Shown here: positions 9,330-20,912 of the stretch, one piece after another
How the letters are laid out: each line of letters begins with the position of its first letter
How positions within the stretch are numbered: the first letter of the stretch is position 1
Assembly (NCBI GenBank): GCA_003996215.1
Contig: QJPP01005296.1
Span: 16,519 to 80,518, forward strand
DNA length: 64,000 nucleotides
Direction of reading: 5' to 3'
DNA from: Jaltomata sinuosa
Lineage: Eukaryota; Streptophyta; Magnoliopsida; Solanales; Solanaceae
Program-made: the position numbers and the translations under genes
The notes under the pieces: model-generated
Told to the model about the DNA's origin: nothing
The model's database searches: none
Seen by the model: the letters and a program-made list of their open reading frames with translations, nothing else

Positions 9330-12300
9330 CTAAGACCGCATATCTCTCTCGGTCTCCCAGGTAGCCTCCACGACTGGACGGTGCCTCCACTGAACCTTAA
9401 CAATCGGGATCTCTCGAGACCTCAATTTCCTGACATCTCTGGCCAAAATAGTTGTCGGCTCCTCAACAAAGGCTAAACCCTCACCCAACTGAACTGAATC
9501 CCACTGCAACACATGAGACTCATCTAGGACATACCGACGCAACATCGAAACATGGAATACAGGATGTATAGCTGAAAACATCGGAGGTAAGGCTAGCGGA
9601 TAGGCAATGCTACCAACCCTCTGAAGAATCTCAAACGGCCCACTGTACCTGGGGCTAAGCTTGCCCCGCCTACCAAATCTCATCACGCCCTTCATGGGCG
9701 ATACACGGAGAAACACCAAGTCACCGACACTAAACTCCAAGGCACGAAGCCTACGATCAGCATAACTCTTCTGCCTGCTCTGAGATGCCTGAAGTCTGTC
9801 CTGAATCGCTCGGACCTGATCTAAGGAATCTCGAAGCAAATCTGTACTCTGTGGACTAGATTCAGAACCATCAAACCAACCAATCGCCGATCTGCAATGC
9901 TTACCATATAAGGCCTCAAAAGGTGCCATGCCAATTCTCGAATGGAAATTATTATTATAAGCAAACTCAACTGAAGTCAAGAACACAGGCCCGAAGCATG
10001 TCCTCCAGGACCTGAATGGTCCTCTCAGACTGGCCATCTGTCTGAGGGTGGAAAGCAGTACTAATATGAACCTCTGTACCCAAATCTCGCTGAATAGCCC
10101 TCCAGAACTGAGATATGAACTGAGTGCCACGGTCTAAAATGATAGAAGTTGGGCACCCGTGCAATCGAACAATCTCATGAATGTAGATCTGAGCTAGCCT
10201 CTCTGCGCCATAAGAAGTATGAACCGGCAAGAAATGTGCTGACTTAGTCAGCCTATCAACAATCACCCATATGGAATCAAACCCATGAGAAGTATGAGGC
10301 AAACCAACAACAAATTCCATAGTAATCCCTTCCCACTTCCACTCAGGAATGGGAAGTCGCTGCATCAAACCACCAGGTCTCATGTGCTCGAACTTAACCT
10401 ACTGACAGTTCAAGCACCGAGATACGAAATCCGCTATATCCCGCTTCATACCACTCCACCAGTAAAGCTGTCTCAAGTCTCTATACATCTTTCTGTGCCA
10501 GGGTGAATGGAGTATTTGTACAATGTGCCTCATGAAGTATCAACTGAATCAAATCACTAATCCTCGAAACACAAAGGCGACTATCAAACCTCAGAACCCC
10601 ATCTGAATCTAGAATAGCCCGACTGGTCTCACCCTGAACAACCCAATCACGAAGGTCACAAAACTGCTGGTCCTCAAACTGACGGCTCTGAATCTGATCA
10701 ATCTAAGTAAAACGAACCTCAACACTAGCGAGAACTCTGCTAGGATCCGACAAGTCAAGCCTAACCAAACGGTTAGCCAAGGACTGGATGTCCCAGGCCA
10801 ACGGTCGCTCTGAAACTGAAAGAGAAGCTAGGCTACCCATACTCACTGCCTTCTGGCTCAAGGCATCCGCTACCACGTTTGCCTTGCCCGGATGATACAG
10901 AATAGTGAAGTCATAGTCCTTCAGTAACTCGACCCATCTCCTCTGTCTCGAGTTCAACTCTCGCTGACTTGTGATATACTGAAGACTACGGTGATCGGTG
11001 AAGATCTCACAGTGAACTCCATATAGGTAATGCCTCCAGATCTTGAGCGCGAAAACTACTGCTGCCAACTCTAAGTCACGAGTGGGGTAGTTGAGCTCGT
11101 GGACCTTCAGTTGCCTCGACGCATATGCTATTACTCGACCCCGCTGCATCAACACACAACCAAGACCAACCCCAGAAGCATCATAGTACACGGAGAAGCT
11201 CTGACCCTCAACCGGCAAACTCAAAACTGGAGCTGAAGTCAACAAGGCCTTAAGACTCTAGATGCTATCCTCGCACTGATCTGACCACTGAAATGGGACA
11301 TCCTTCCTAGTCAGCATAGTCAAGGGTGCTGCTATTGAAGAAAATCCCTCAATGAACCGTCTGTAGTAACCTGCTAACCCAATAAAGCTGCGGACCTCAG
11401 TAGCAGTAGTAAGTCTAGGCCAATCACAAACCGCAGAAATCTTTCCCGGGTCAACCCTAATCCCATCCTTAGACACCACGTGCCCTAGGAATGCAACTGA
11501 CTCAAGCCAAAACTCGCACTTTGAGAACTTGGCATAAAGCCGATGATCTTTCAAAGTCTGGAGTATAACCCTCAAGTGCTGCTCATGCTTATCTCTACTA
11601 CGTGAGTATACCAAGATGTCGTCTATAAAAACTATCATAAATAAGTCCAAATACGGGCCATGAACCCTGTGCATCAAGTTCATAAAGGTTACGGGGCATT
11701 AGTCAACCCAAAATACATCACCAGGAACTCATAATGGCCATAACGTGTCCTGAATGCTGTCTTAGGGATGTCCTCCGTCCTAATCCTCAACTGATGGTAG
11801 CCAGACCTCAAATCTATCTTCGAAAACACGACTGAACCCTGAAGCTGGTCAAACAAATCATCAATCCTCGACATCGGATACCTATTCTTTACTGTCACCC
11901 TATTCAGCTGTCGATAATCAATACACATGCGCATCGACCCATCCTTCTTCTTCACGAAGAAAACAGGAGCACCCCAAGGTGACACACTAGGTCTAATAAA
12001 CCCCTTAGCTAACAGATCATGGAGCTGTTCCTTAAGATCCCTCAACTCAGCAGGAGCCATACGGTAAGGAGAAATAGAAATGGTCCTGGTGCCCAACTCT
12101 ATCTCAATAGCGAAATCAATATCTCTCTCAGGTGGAAGGCTTGGCAGGTCGGTAGGAAACACATCGAGGAAGTCTCTAACCACAGGAACAGACTCAGAAG
12201 AAGTGGGGTCAGCACTAACATCTCGGACATATGCTAGATAAGCTAAACACCCACGGGAAATCAACTTCCTAGCTCAATGACAAGAGATGATCCCAGATGG

Positions 12301-12681
12301 TGAATGGCTAACAGAACTCTGCCACACAACCGGGGATACACCGGGCACAACTATGGTTATGGTCTTGGCATAACAATCCAAAACCACACGGTGAGGGGAT
12401 AACCAGTCCATGCCCAGTATCACATTAAAATCTAGCATATCAAGAATCATCAAATCACCCCAAGTCTATGAATCACCAATAGATAGCATACAAGATCTCA
12501 CAATCTGATCCACTACTAAAGAATCTCCTACTGGGGTCGAAACAGAAACAGGAACAGATAATGGCTCACTAGCCAATCCCAAACAAGGCACAAAGTAGGC
12601 AGATACATATGAACAAGTGGATCCAGGATCAAATAAAGCCATAGCACACTGATGGCACACAGAAATCATACCTGTAATCAC
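9330..12681 (-). pseudogene. pol: Pol region of element D: protease, RT, RNase H, integrase, chromodomain-like tail
   Basis: Domains in order on the minus strand are: aspartic protease with FDPGSTCSY at about 12640; reverse transcriptase 12264-11258, with DYRQLN, LRSGYHQLR and the catalytic box FIDDILVYS intact; RNase H 11245-10703, with YYDASGVGLG and FTDHRSLQY; integrase with a CLNC remnant of the zinc finger near 10410, then VDRLTKSAHF, DRGTQF and QTDGQSERT giving the D,D,E triad; and a C-terminal tail with KVQWRHR and EATWETERDMR, the group II chromodomain-like module known in Tekay/Del. Breaks are nonsense codons at 9330, near 10700, 11258 and 12466, a frameshift near 11690 and a deletion of about 29 bp near 9967-9975. 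The protein is not makeable. Confidence 0.9.
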
Positions 12682-12689
12682 AGCATCTA

Positions 12690-14163
12690 AGGCCTCTGCC
12701 TATGGTCTCCTAGGGACCGCGTAAAACTGACAACGACCTCCACCTGCCCGACCGCCATCCCTACCACCTGCTCTGCCGCGCGGACCACCACCTCTACCCT
12801 GATGACCACCCCCTCTAGCCGGAGGCTCAACTGCTCGTAAAGGCTCGGCCAACTGAACTGTACCCTGCTGAGGGCAATCTCTAGCAAAATGACCAATCAG
12901 ACCACAAGTAAAACAAGCCCCTAGTGGCCTACTCGGTCAAGATAAACCAGCAAATCCCATATAACCACCACGGCCTGATGCCCCAGAAACTGTACCCCTC
13001 AAAGACTGGCCGCCATACCCCTGATAGCTGCTCTGACCCTGCTCGAACTGGGTACTACCGAAAGTCTGAAAGGAAGCCTGAACCGTTCGGCTGGACTGAC
13101 CCTGGTGCTGCTGTGGCTGATAACTCTGGCTCCACTGGCCAGGACCTGTACCACCATATCTGGAACCACTATAAATACCCTGATGTCGAGGCCTCTTATC
13201 TCTGGACCCCTAATCGTGTTGCTGTAAGTCCTCCACAGTGCGGGCATAGTCTACGATAGCCTGAAATGACCGACCACCGACAATCAATATCTCAGCTGGT
13301 TGCTTGATCTCTGGCCTCAAACCCCATACAAATCTGCGAATCCTATCTGCCTCGGTAGGAATGATCATAGCTCCGAACGGTGCTAGCTGATGAAAACGGG
13401 TCTCATATTCTGAGATAGTAGTAGACCCCTGCATAAGGTGAGTAAACTGCTCCCTGCGATGCTCACGATCACTCTGAGGTAGGAACTTGGCCATAAAGGC
13501 CTCATAAAACTCAGACCAGGTCAAAAGAGGTGACGATGGTGGTCTACAAGCAACATGAGCCCTCCACCATAACTTTGCTGGGCCCTCTAACTGATAGGTA
13601 GTATAACAAACCCCGTGAGTCTCCAACAAACTCAAATGATGCAACATCTCCTCACATGTAGTAATAAAGTCATGTGGATCCTGTCCATAAGTACCAGCAA
13701 ACCTCGGAGGTGCTAACCTCAAAAACCTACCCAACGCCTTCTTCTTTTACTCTGTCATAGCTGGGCGAGGAGCAAGAGGCTGTGCAACAGATAGGACCGG
13801 AATGTCCTCCGCACGGAGAGCCATAGTAGCAGGCTGCGCTCCTGAACTCTATGCACCCAGGGCTGCCCCCTGAGCGTATGTCTGTGCTACCTCAGAAGGC
13901 CGCTCTCCAATCATACCCAAAAGCTGTAATAGTAATCCCTGAATATCTGGAGACTGAGCTGCGACTGGAGCTGGCACAGAAACGAGTGCTGGAGCTGGTA
14001 CTGAAGCTGGTGGTACCTGGGCTTCCCCCTGATCCACAGGCTGCTCGGGCTCTATCTCAACTCTAGCAGCTCTAGCAGGTGTCGCTGCTCGAGGGCGTCC
14101 TCGACCCTTAGCTGGAGTGGGAGGCTCATCTCCGCGTGATGCCGATGATCTCGTACGAACCAT
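12690..14163 (-). pseudogene. gag: Gag of element D, disrupted
   Basis: The ATG at 14163 (MVRTRSSASRG) was chosen because the identical start context occurs in G at 57327. An N-terminal basic, proline/alanine-rich segment is followed by the conserved Gag core (RFLRLAPPRFAG, DPHDFI, LWWRAH, FLPQSDRE, QLAPFGAMI), then a glutamine/serine/glycine-rich stretch. A single CCHC zinc knuckle follows (12915-12874, CFTCGLIGHFARDC), then an RGG-rich segment. Stops at 13849, about 13750, 13207 and near 12700 break the frame. In G the gag end and protease share one open frame, so the family originally had one gag-pol polyprotein. Confidence 0.88.
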
Positions 14164-14360
14164 ATGCGGAAGGATGAAGTAGAACAAATGAGATTTCCAG
14201 AAACTTCAAGGGTTTTACGCACGACACAGAAGCAATGAAAGAGTCAAATTTCCTAAATGTCATTGTAGCCTCCCGAAGATTGAGTACGGACGTCTTCGCC
14301 CCGATCCGCAGGACTCTACTAGACATTGGCTCCTATACCAATGACACCGGTGAACTTAGC

Positions 14361-14372
14361 GCTCTGATACCA
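14361..14372 (-). other. Primer-binding site, initiator tRNA-Met, element D
   Basis: The plus strand GCTCTGATACCA equals the 3' end of plant initiator tRNA-Met including CCA. It lies 3 bases from the LTR start (TG at 14376). Confidence 0.9.
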
Positions 14373-16356
14373 AGTTGTCATGACCTGATTTCTTGGTCAT
14401 GATGGCACCTACAACCCCCAGTAGGCGAACCAATTCCCGTAGCCCAGGACAGTTAGTAATGGGCTACTATCTAACAAATAAGCGGAAGAATAGTTTAATA
14501 AGCAAAAGTAAGAGAGTAAGATGAGGAGAATAGATAACAGGAGTATATATATACATATGCGGAAACTAAACCAAACCCCAAGACCTGGTATCATAGTATA
14601 GAGCCAAAATTACATACATGGAGTGCAAACGATCCAAAACAATATATACAGATGTCTCTCAATGGTAATAGAGTACATGAAGCAAAAAATAAAGTAAAGA
14701 TAAGCTCTGATCGCCAAGAGCTCATCCTCTGTCTGAAGTAGTCCCCAACAGATCTCCAAGCACGAATCACAGTGATCTAACGGCGATGGCCCACGCTAGA
14801 ATCTGCACCCAAAGATGCAGGGGGGTAGGGTGAGCACCAAATGCGAAGCATAAGGTACCCAGTAGGTATCATAGGCCGACTGGGCACATATAAGATAAAA
14901 GCGTAGTAACAGACAGAACAGAAGCAAGTAGTCACAGAAATCAACGAAAGGGTACACAGGAACTAGCCCAGAGGGAAGTCAACAGAACCACATGTGAGGC
15001 CAGCAAGCAAAATAAATACACCATAGGCACAGGTGAAAGTAAGAAACAACGCACCTGGGGTCCTTGCAATAACAGTGTATACATAATAAGTTTACAAAAT
15101 GTACGGTATACCGGTAACTTCAAGTGTAAGAAGAAGAGGGAAACAGTAATGATAGGCATGCTCAAAGACAGGAATCAAACTCAACTAATCATATCAATCT
15201 GAAATCCAGAAACTAACAGCCTAGCAGTAATCAATTCCATATTTAACCATAACAGGGAACAAATTTGTAAGTAAATAGCAAGAGTCTACCTACAGTCCCC
15301 CGGCCGCCCATACAACCGAGGAACACAAACAAGTGAAAACAAACCCTCCGGCATCCCATACTACCGGAGCGTATAATCAACAAACAACAAACAAGGGTGG
15401 AGCCTCAAACAATAAATAATATGATGCATGAAGATCTCAAGTGAAATGGTATCTCTGTATGTACCTCCTTCGGTGCCGATCCGGCCCAGCAGGTAGGTTC
15501 CATAGAAGGACACTGCCCGTATACCTCTACTCCACCATATACCCTTCCTCCGGCACACGCAGCCCGCAGCCCCAGGCCCGGATGGCAAGGTCCATGGAGG
15601 TCCCTGACCCCATACTAAAACTCAGTATCAAAACATGTCGTCTGGAAGCAAGTCCGGGTTCAAAATAGAGACCCAGTCTATAATATGCATGCCCAGACCC
15701 TGTCCAGGACTAAAGTAGTAGGAAAATATCTCAAAAACCCCTCCAAGGGTGCCCAGGCGTAATCGGGTCTAAACAGTAGAAAGTTATCTCAGGTGCTCGG
15801 TCCGACCGAGGCTAAAATCATTTCAAGTAGCAAGAAAACCCAACTAGCACCCCGGTCCTGCCGAGTCTAGCGTTAATCGTAAAACTGGTGATTTAAAACA
15901 TAATTTTACTTTCTTTTACCCAGGAATATTCACAAGTTAAATCAAACCATTTCTAAATCATTTCCATCAAACACAGGCCCCCGGGGCCATGCAAGGTTTA
16001 GAAAATAGTGCCAGTAGGCCCGAAGCCAAACCGTAGTAAAACATTGATAAAACCTCTTTTAATGCATGGAAATGGTATGATCACACACAATAGCTGCCCA
16101 GCAGCTCACAATCTACCTATCGACCCTGCACAGGCCCACAGCTACTCAGCAAGCATAACTAGCCTAGAAGGATAAATCTATGCCCGGGACTCGCGGACAT
16201 TCCCAAAATCCCACCTTCTATGTTCCAGAGTCAACAAGGTCTCACAGGACCACAAGGGTAAATAAAATATATCAGCAAGTATTACAAGCAACGGAGGAAC
16301 AAAAGTAGGCGGACATGAATAAAGCGGTCGAGGTCTGTGGTACCAACCTAATAAAC

Positions 16357-18965
16357 TGTAACACCCCGTACCTTTCAAAACCTATGTGACTAAGTAAATA
16401 TCGCGAAGGTATTTGAGCTCGAGATTGTGAAGGGGTAATTTGGCCTAGAATTTGAAATGGTCAAATGTATATAAGTGTTAAGTTAAATTATAAGGATGAG
16501 GGTTTTGAAAATGAGATAAAACAAGTGAGGTACTTGCTCAACTTATCTAAGCTCTTAGGTGACAAGTAGGTGCATCACCTACCTACGCTAACGAACTAGG
16601 TTCCGAGGGCCGATTACGGGCAGCAACACCATGGATTATTAGACCTAATGGTAGACCAAATGAAGCTTAAAGTTGGCCCATCAAAGCACAACCAAATCTG
16701 GCCCAAACGACTACAAAATTTATCCATCAATATTGACCACATTTTGACCCAAGAGAAGCCCAAAATAAGCCACAAAACTTAACCCTTTTGAGGCCCAAGC
16801 AAAGGGTAATTTTGGCCCAAGTTTCTTGACCCATTTTGGCCCAAATATACTCAAAAATGTCGGCCAAAAAGGTCCCTTTATACAGGCCTTTTGTTGATCA
16901 ATATTGATCACAAAAAGCTAGAAAAAATTCTCTCTTATCTCCTTTCCTTTTTGGCAGCCCTTCTCTCCCTTTAGGGTTCTAAGAAGATCAAGATTAATTC
17001 AAGCTTAAGGTGAGTTAAACCACTTGTTATCTTGGTATTAATCTACTACATATAGCTAGGATATCCTATGGTAAGAAAGACATGAACTATGGCAGCCCCT
17101 TTCTTAAGATTTAACACATAGAAATTGTGTAACAATTAAGAGATTTCTTCATCTCTTGTTGGTGTATGTGTAGGGGGTACTTAAGATTTTCAATGCATCA
17201 ATAAAAAGAGGATAAAAACACCCCTTCAAGTGTGGTAAGTACTCTGCCCATAATCATATTTTTGGATTGAAGTTCGGATGGACAATTGTTGTTGAATTGT
17301 TGTTAAGAACACACGGGACGACGATCGGAAGCCGTGGGTTCAATGTGTTGCTATTGTATTTCGGCATGGTGAGTTGTGTAGGGGCTGTTTGATGTGTTTT
17401 GTATTATTGGAGGAAGTAGATTGGTGTGTGTGTGATATGTATTGGATAGGGGAGAAAGGTGTGACGATACACCTTTAATTAATGCAAAATACGTAAATCT
17501 GCCCGGGAAATGTTTAGCTACTGTTTTGGGAAAGTTGCATCAGCTTTAAGAGCTAATATTAGCTTCATTATACCCTTGTGTTGTAGATTAACTTAATAAA
17601 GGAAAGTCCAAGTTGTGGTAAGCGCAATCTTCGGAAGGAACGAGGTATGTTAAGGCTTCTTTATTCCTTATCGGCATGAATCTAGAAATAGAACTCTAAA
17701 TCTCCGAAAGAAGGAATTTGAGTATTCTGTTGTAAGAGAGCTGATTTGGTAAATCAACCAGTCTTAAGGAACTAAGTTATACATTATGGTGATTCAAGTC
17801 GCCTTCTTATAAAAATCTGATTCTTTTGCACGAAACGTAAGTTATCCTTTTGTCAAGTTTCTTCTTTGTATTGTGATCCCTAATCAAGCTTTAGAAAGAA
17901 TACAGGGAAAGTTAGCAAGTCAAATCTCCATTTATATGTGTTTGGTATGTTGAGTCCAACACCTAGTAAGCCAAGGCTAAAGAAGTTATCTAAATGAACC
18001 TTCATAAATAACAAGAATAGCTTTGAAGGTCAATCTAGTAATACACTTATTATGCGTGGTTTGCGTGTTAGTGTGCACCGAGGTGATACTGTCATATTGA
18101 GGCTATTATATACATAGTGTGCACTGAGGTGCTACTGCCATATTGAGGCCATTATATACGTAGTGTGCACCGAGGTGCTACTGCCATATTGAGGCCATTA
18201 TATACATAGTGTGCGCCGAGGCGCTACTGCCATATTGAGGATATTATATATAGGGTGCGCCGAGGCGCTATTGTGGTTTAGTGTGGGTTATAAAGAGTGA
18301 GTTGCGGTGTGAGTTAATGCAGGTGTTGCGTTCTAAAAAGAATAAAGGAGAAAGAGCTTAACAAGTTTTACCAATTACAGTTTACAAGTTTCATATTATA
18401 TCTTGTTCGGATTTTCTACTTGCGACTTGCTTTTATGTTTCTACCTTACATGCCAGAACATTATTGTCGTACTGACGTCCCCATTGCCTGGGGGTGCTGC
18501 ATACATGCCTTCAGGTCCAGACAGATACCCAGACAGACCTCTTCAGTAGGAGTTGCAGAGTTCAGCCATTTTGGTAAGCTCCATTCTTCCTGGAGCTGAC
18601 GAGTCAGAGGTCTAGCTTATATTTTGACCAGGTTATGTATATGTACAACTTATGGGTAGTCCAGGGCCCTGTCCTGGATATGAGATATTTTACTTACTCC
18701 TAGAGGCTTGTAGACGTGTATATGTATATCAGTGTTGGGTATGGCCTTGTCGGCCTTGTTATTAGCTATCTACTATGATAATAGCCTTGTCGGCCTTGAG
18801 TTGCTTAAATACTATTGAGCTTTCAGTGTTTCAAATTGCTATTCTTAGAGACCTTTTCGGTCTCAGACCCCCAGCAGGTTCAATAGAGATACACTCTATT
18901 TTGACACCCTCGGCCTTTTGGGGCTCCGGGTGTCGGTCATGCCTCCCATGGTTTGGGGCGTGACA
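16357..18965 (+). mobile_element. Solo LTR H (2609 bp) inside the 5' LTR of D
   Basis: The block begins TGTAACACCCCGTACC and ends GGGGCGTGACA. It is flanked by the perfect 5-bp duplication TAAAC (16352-16356 and 18966-18970). The host LTR resumes exactly after it (compare 51226-51250). It contains no coding region, PBS or PPT, so it is a solo LTR left by LTR-LTR recombination. The plus strand matches the TGTAA...GTGACA polarity of the other LTRs in their sense strand, and a splice-donor-like AAGGTGAGT follows a pyrimidine-rich leader at about 17005. It is therefore probably in the opposite orientation to everything else here. Confidence 0.85.
18071..18272 (+). repeat. 46-bp tandem repeat in solo LTR H
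   Basis: The units start at 18071, 18117, 18163, 18209 and 18253 (the fourth is 2 bp shorter). Each unit begins with a small palindrome (GCACCGAGGTGC or GCGCCGAGGCGC), followed by TATTGAGG and TTATATA. The palindrome arms change together from CACC/GGTG to CGCC/GGCG, which preserves pairing. Confidence 0.85.
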
Positions 18966-19265
18966 TAAACCAACCCAAGGATGCCCATTAATACAATTTT
19001 ATCCTATATATGCGGAGTCTAGGGAAAATAAACCGTAACTTACCTGTCGTCCGATGACATGCTTGAACCTCTCCGAAAAAGCTCCAACACGAAATCAAAC
19101 TCGAACTCGGGCTTGAATAACTTGACGTAGATAACCGAACATAACTTCAGATTATTTCTCCCCAAATGTAACCTTCTACGTGATAGACATATAGCTAGCG
19201 TATAGAATATATATTGAGGTTGAAGTGGAAAAGTCTTAAACCACATGCTGAAGCTATAGTTGCAC

Positions 19266-19275
19266 ATATATATAT
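19266..19275 (-). promoter_or_regulatory. Candidate TATA box in D 5' LTR
   Basis: An ATATATATAT run lies about 115 bp downstream, in the element sense, of the ACGT-centred palindrome at 19380-19405. In G a TATAAAG box lies the same distance from the equivalent palindrome, which supports the assignment. Confidence 0.45.
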
Positions 19276-19379
19276 GCTACCTACTGCAATGGTTTCCAAA
19301 TATAGGTAGCTCACAATTAAACATGATTAATATAAAATGAAAAGGATTCCACCATATACTGCATGCATGGTGTACACTC

Positions 19380-19405
19380 CCTCCACTTCCACGTGGAAGT
19401 GGAGG
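19380..19405. promoter_or_regulatory. 26-bp perfect palindrome with G-box core in D U3
   Basis: The half-site CCTCCACTTCCAC is followed by its exact complement, so the centre is CCACGTGG, the plant G-box. Related but shorter versions are at about 23419-23436 (CCACGTGAGG) and 51743-51759 (CTCCAC-GTTGA-GTGGAG). The position upstream of the TATA box suggests an LTR enhancer element bound by bZIP or bHLH factors. That role is inference. Confidence 0.6.
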
Positions 19406-20277
19406 TGTCAAACACCCAAAACAAAAAACCTTATCTCATTACTTATATATTCGGGTATTGCATAGGTTCGTGGTAAAATATATATAGCTTTTTAAATATA
19501 TCATAATTCATAGAAAATTATTTCAAACAAAATCTACTATATTATAATAATAATTTTTAACATAACTAAATTTATTATCTCCGTTAAAATATTACAATTT
19601 ATAAAAACCTTATAAAATAAATACATACACGAATATCTCGTAACAAAAGTATTTTTCATAGACATTTAAAATACTTTAAAAAGGTAATAAAAATATAACT
19701 TCAAAATAAAATATTTTCAAATATACGCGCGATGCTAATAAAATTCTTAAATTTAGGTTCGCAATTCACCATCGCACGATTTTGATACTCAAGAACTCTC
19801 TTGGAACCCTCTCTTATGTTTTCTCACTGTTCCAGAACTGAAATGGCATTTTAAAACGTGAAGTTGAGGCTTTAAATCGATTTTGACCCGACCCGGTTCG
19901 CGACCCGGTTTCTGCCAGACAGTCTGCGGTAAAACAATCATAACTTTTTACTCCGAGATAAGTTGGATGTGAGGTTTTGTGCGTTGGAAACTAGACTCGT
20001 AGACCTTCGATTTGATATTTCGGGGGACTTCTAACTCTTTATAAATTGAGAGGAAAGCTCTGAGACATTTTACCCAAAGTTCAGAAAATTTATTAAGGAA
20101 ACTTACGATAACTTTTGCCGACTTGCTTGACTTCAAAACTTATCATACGACCAAACAAATGGACCCGGCACCGAAATACCGGTCCCGACAAGCCTTAAAT
20201 GGCTTGGGGCCGCTACAAATAAGCTCTAACGGTACAAGGAAAACGTATACGTGGAAATAACCGAAAGAGTCATTACA

Positions 20278-20912
20278 CGTTTGCCACTCCAAACCAATGC
20301 CAGTCATTAAATAGGTCGTCAAGGACGCCCACGAAAATTTTTGGCCAATATACCGTCGGACGCACATATCACACAAAATCCATGGACTATAACACACGAA
20401 AAAACTGAAAAATCCCTATTTCCCATTTCAGGCCACGTTTGAAATCCAAAATGCCAACGATTGCCCCTCCGAACAAACGCGCGCCATTAAATGGGTCGTC
20501 ATGGATTCCCACAAAAAATTTCGGCCAAAATACCGCCAAACGCACATATCACACAAAATCCATGGACTATAACACACGAAAAAATCGAAAAACCCCTATT
20601 TCCCATTCCGGGCCCTGTTTGAAGTACAAAAAGCCCACGTTTGCCACTATGAACCAACGCGCGACATTAAATAGGTCGTCATGGACGCCTACGAAAAATC
20701 TTGGCCAAAATACCGTCAGACGCACATATCACACAAAATCCATGGACTATAACACACAAAAAAACTGAAAAATCCCTATTTCTCGTTCTGAGCCATGTTT
20801 GAAATACAAAAAATCCACATTTGCCCCTCCGAACCAACGCTCGCCATTAAATAGGTCGTCACGGATGCCCACGAAATATTTTGGCCAAAATACTGTCGGA
20901 CGCACATATCAC
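20278..20912. repeat. 180-bp satellite, island 1
   Basis: The marker CGCACATATC recurs at 20361, 20541, 20721 and 20901, a spacing of exactly 180 bp, giving about 3.5 monomers. Each monomer also has CCATTAAAT-GGTCGTCA, GGCCAAAATACCG, CCATGGACTATAACACAC and a FINISHED block reading CCCTATTTCCC. D abuts it on the left and a solo LTR on the right. Confidence 0.9.

Larger units (their letters stand above)
8594..20277 (-). mobile_element. Element D: Tekay/Del-type chromovirus (Ty3/gypsy)
   Basis: The order from right to left is 5' LTR (20277 to 14376, itself interrupted), PBS for initiator tRNA-Met, gag, protease, RT, RNase H, integrase with a chromodomain-like tail, PPT region and the start of the 3' LTR (9250 to 8594). 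The 3' LTR is cut by element C at 8593. The right flank (CGTTT...) is 180-bp satellite. Coding regions are degenerate. Confidence 0.88.
14376..20277 (-). repeat. 5' LTR of element D, interrupted by solo LTR H
   Basis: On the plus strand the LTR begins TGTCATGACC and ends GTCATTACA. Removing the H insertion (16357-18965 plus one TSD) leaves about 3.3 kb. It aligns with 20913-23905, 49245-52312 and 57541-60602. The open frames within it are not conserved as proteins and are not annotated as genes. Confidence 0.88.

Noticed and set aside
9330..14163. Possible caulimovirus-type pararetrovirus insertion
   Set aside because: LTRs, tRNA-iMet PBS, integrase with D,D,E residues and a chromodomain-like tail identify a Ty3/gypsy chromovirus. 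There is no movement-protein sequence.
20439..20768. Open frame of 109 codons with an internal 60-residue repeat in the satellite
   Set aside because: 180 bp is 60 codons, so any stop-free frame of one monomer repeats. Other islands break the frame with stops and indels, and no start context or domain is present.
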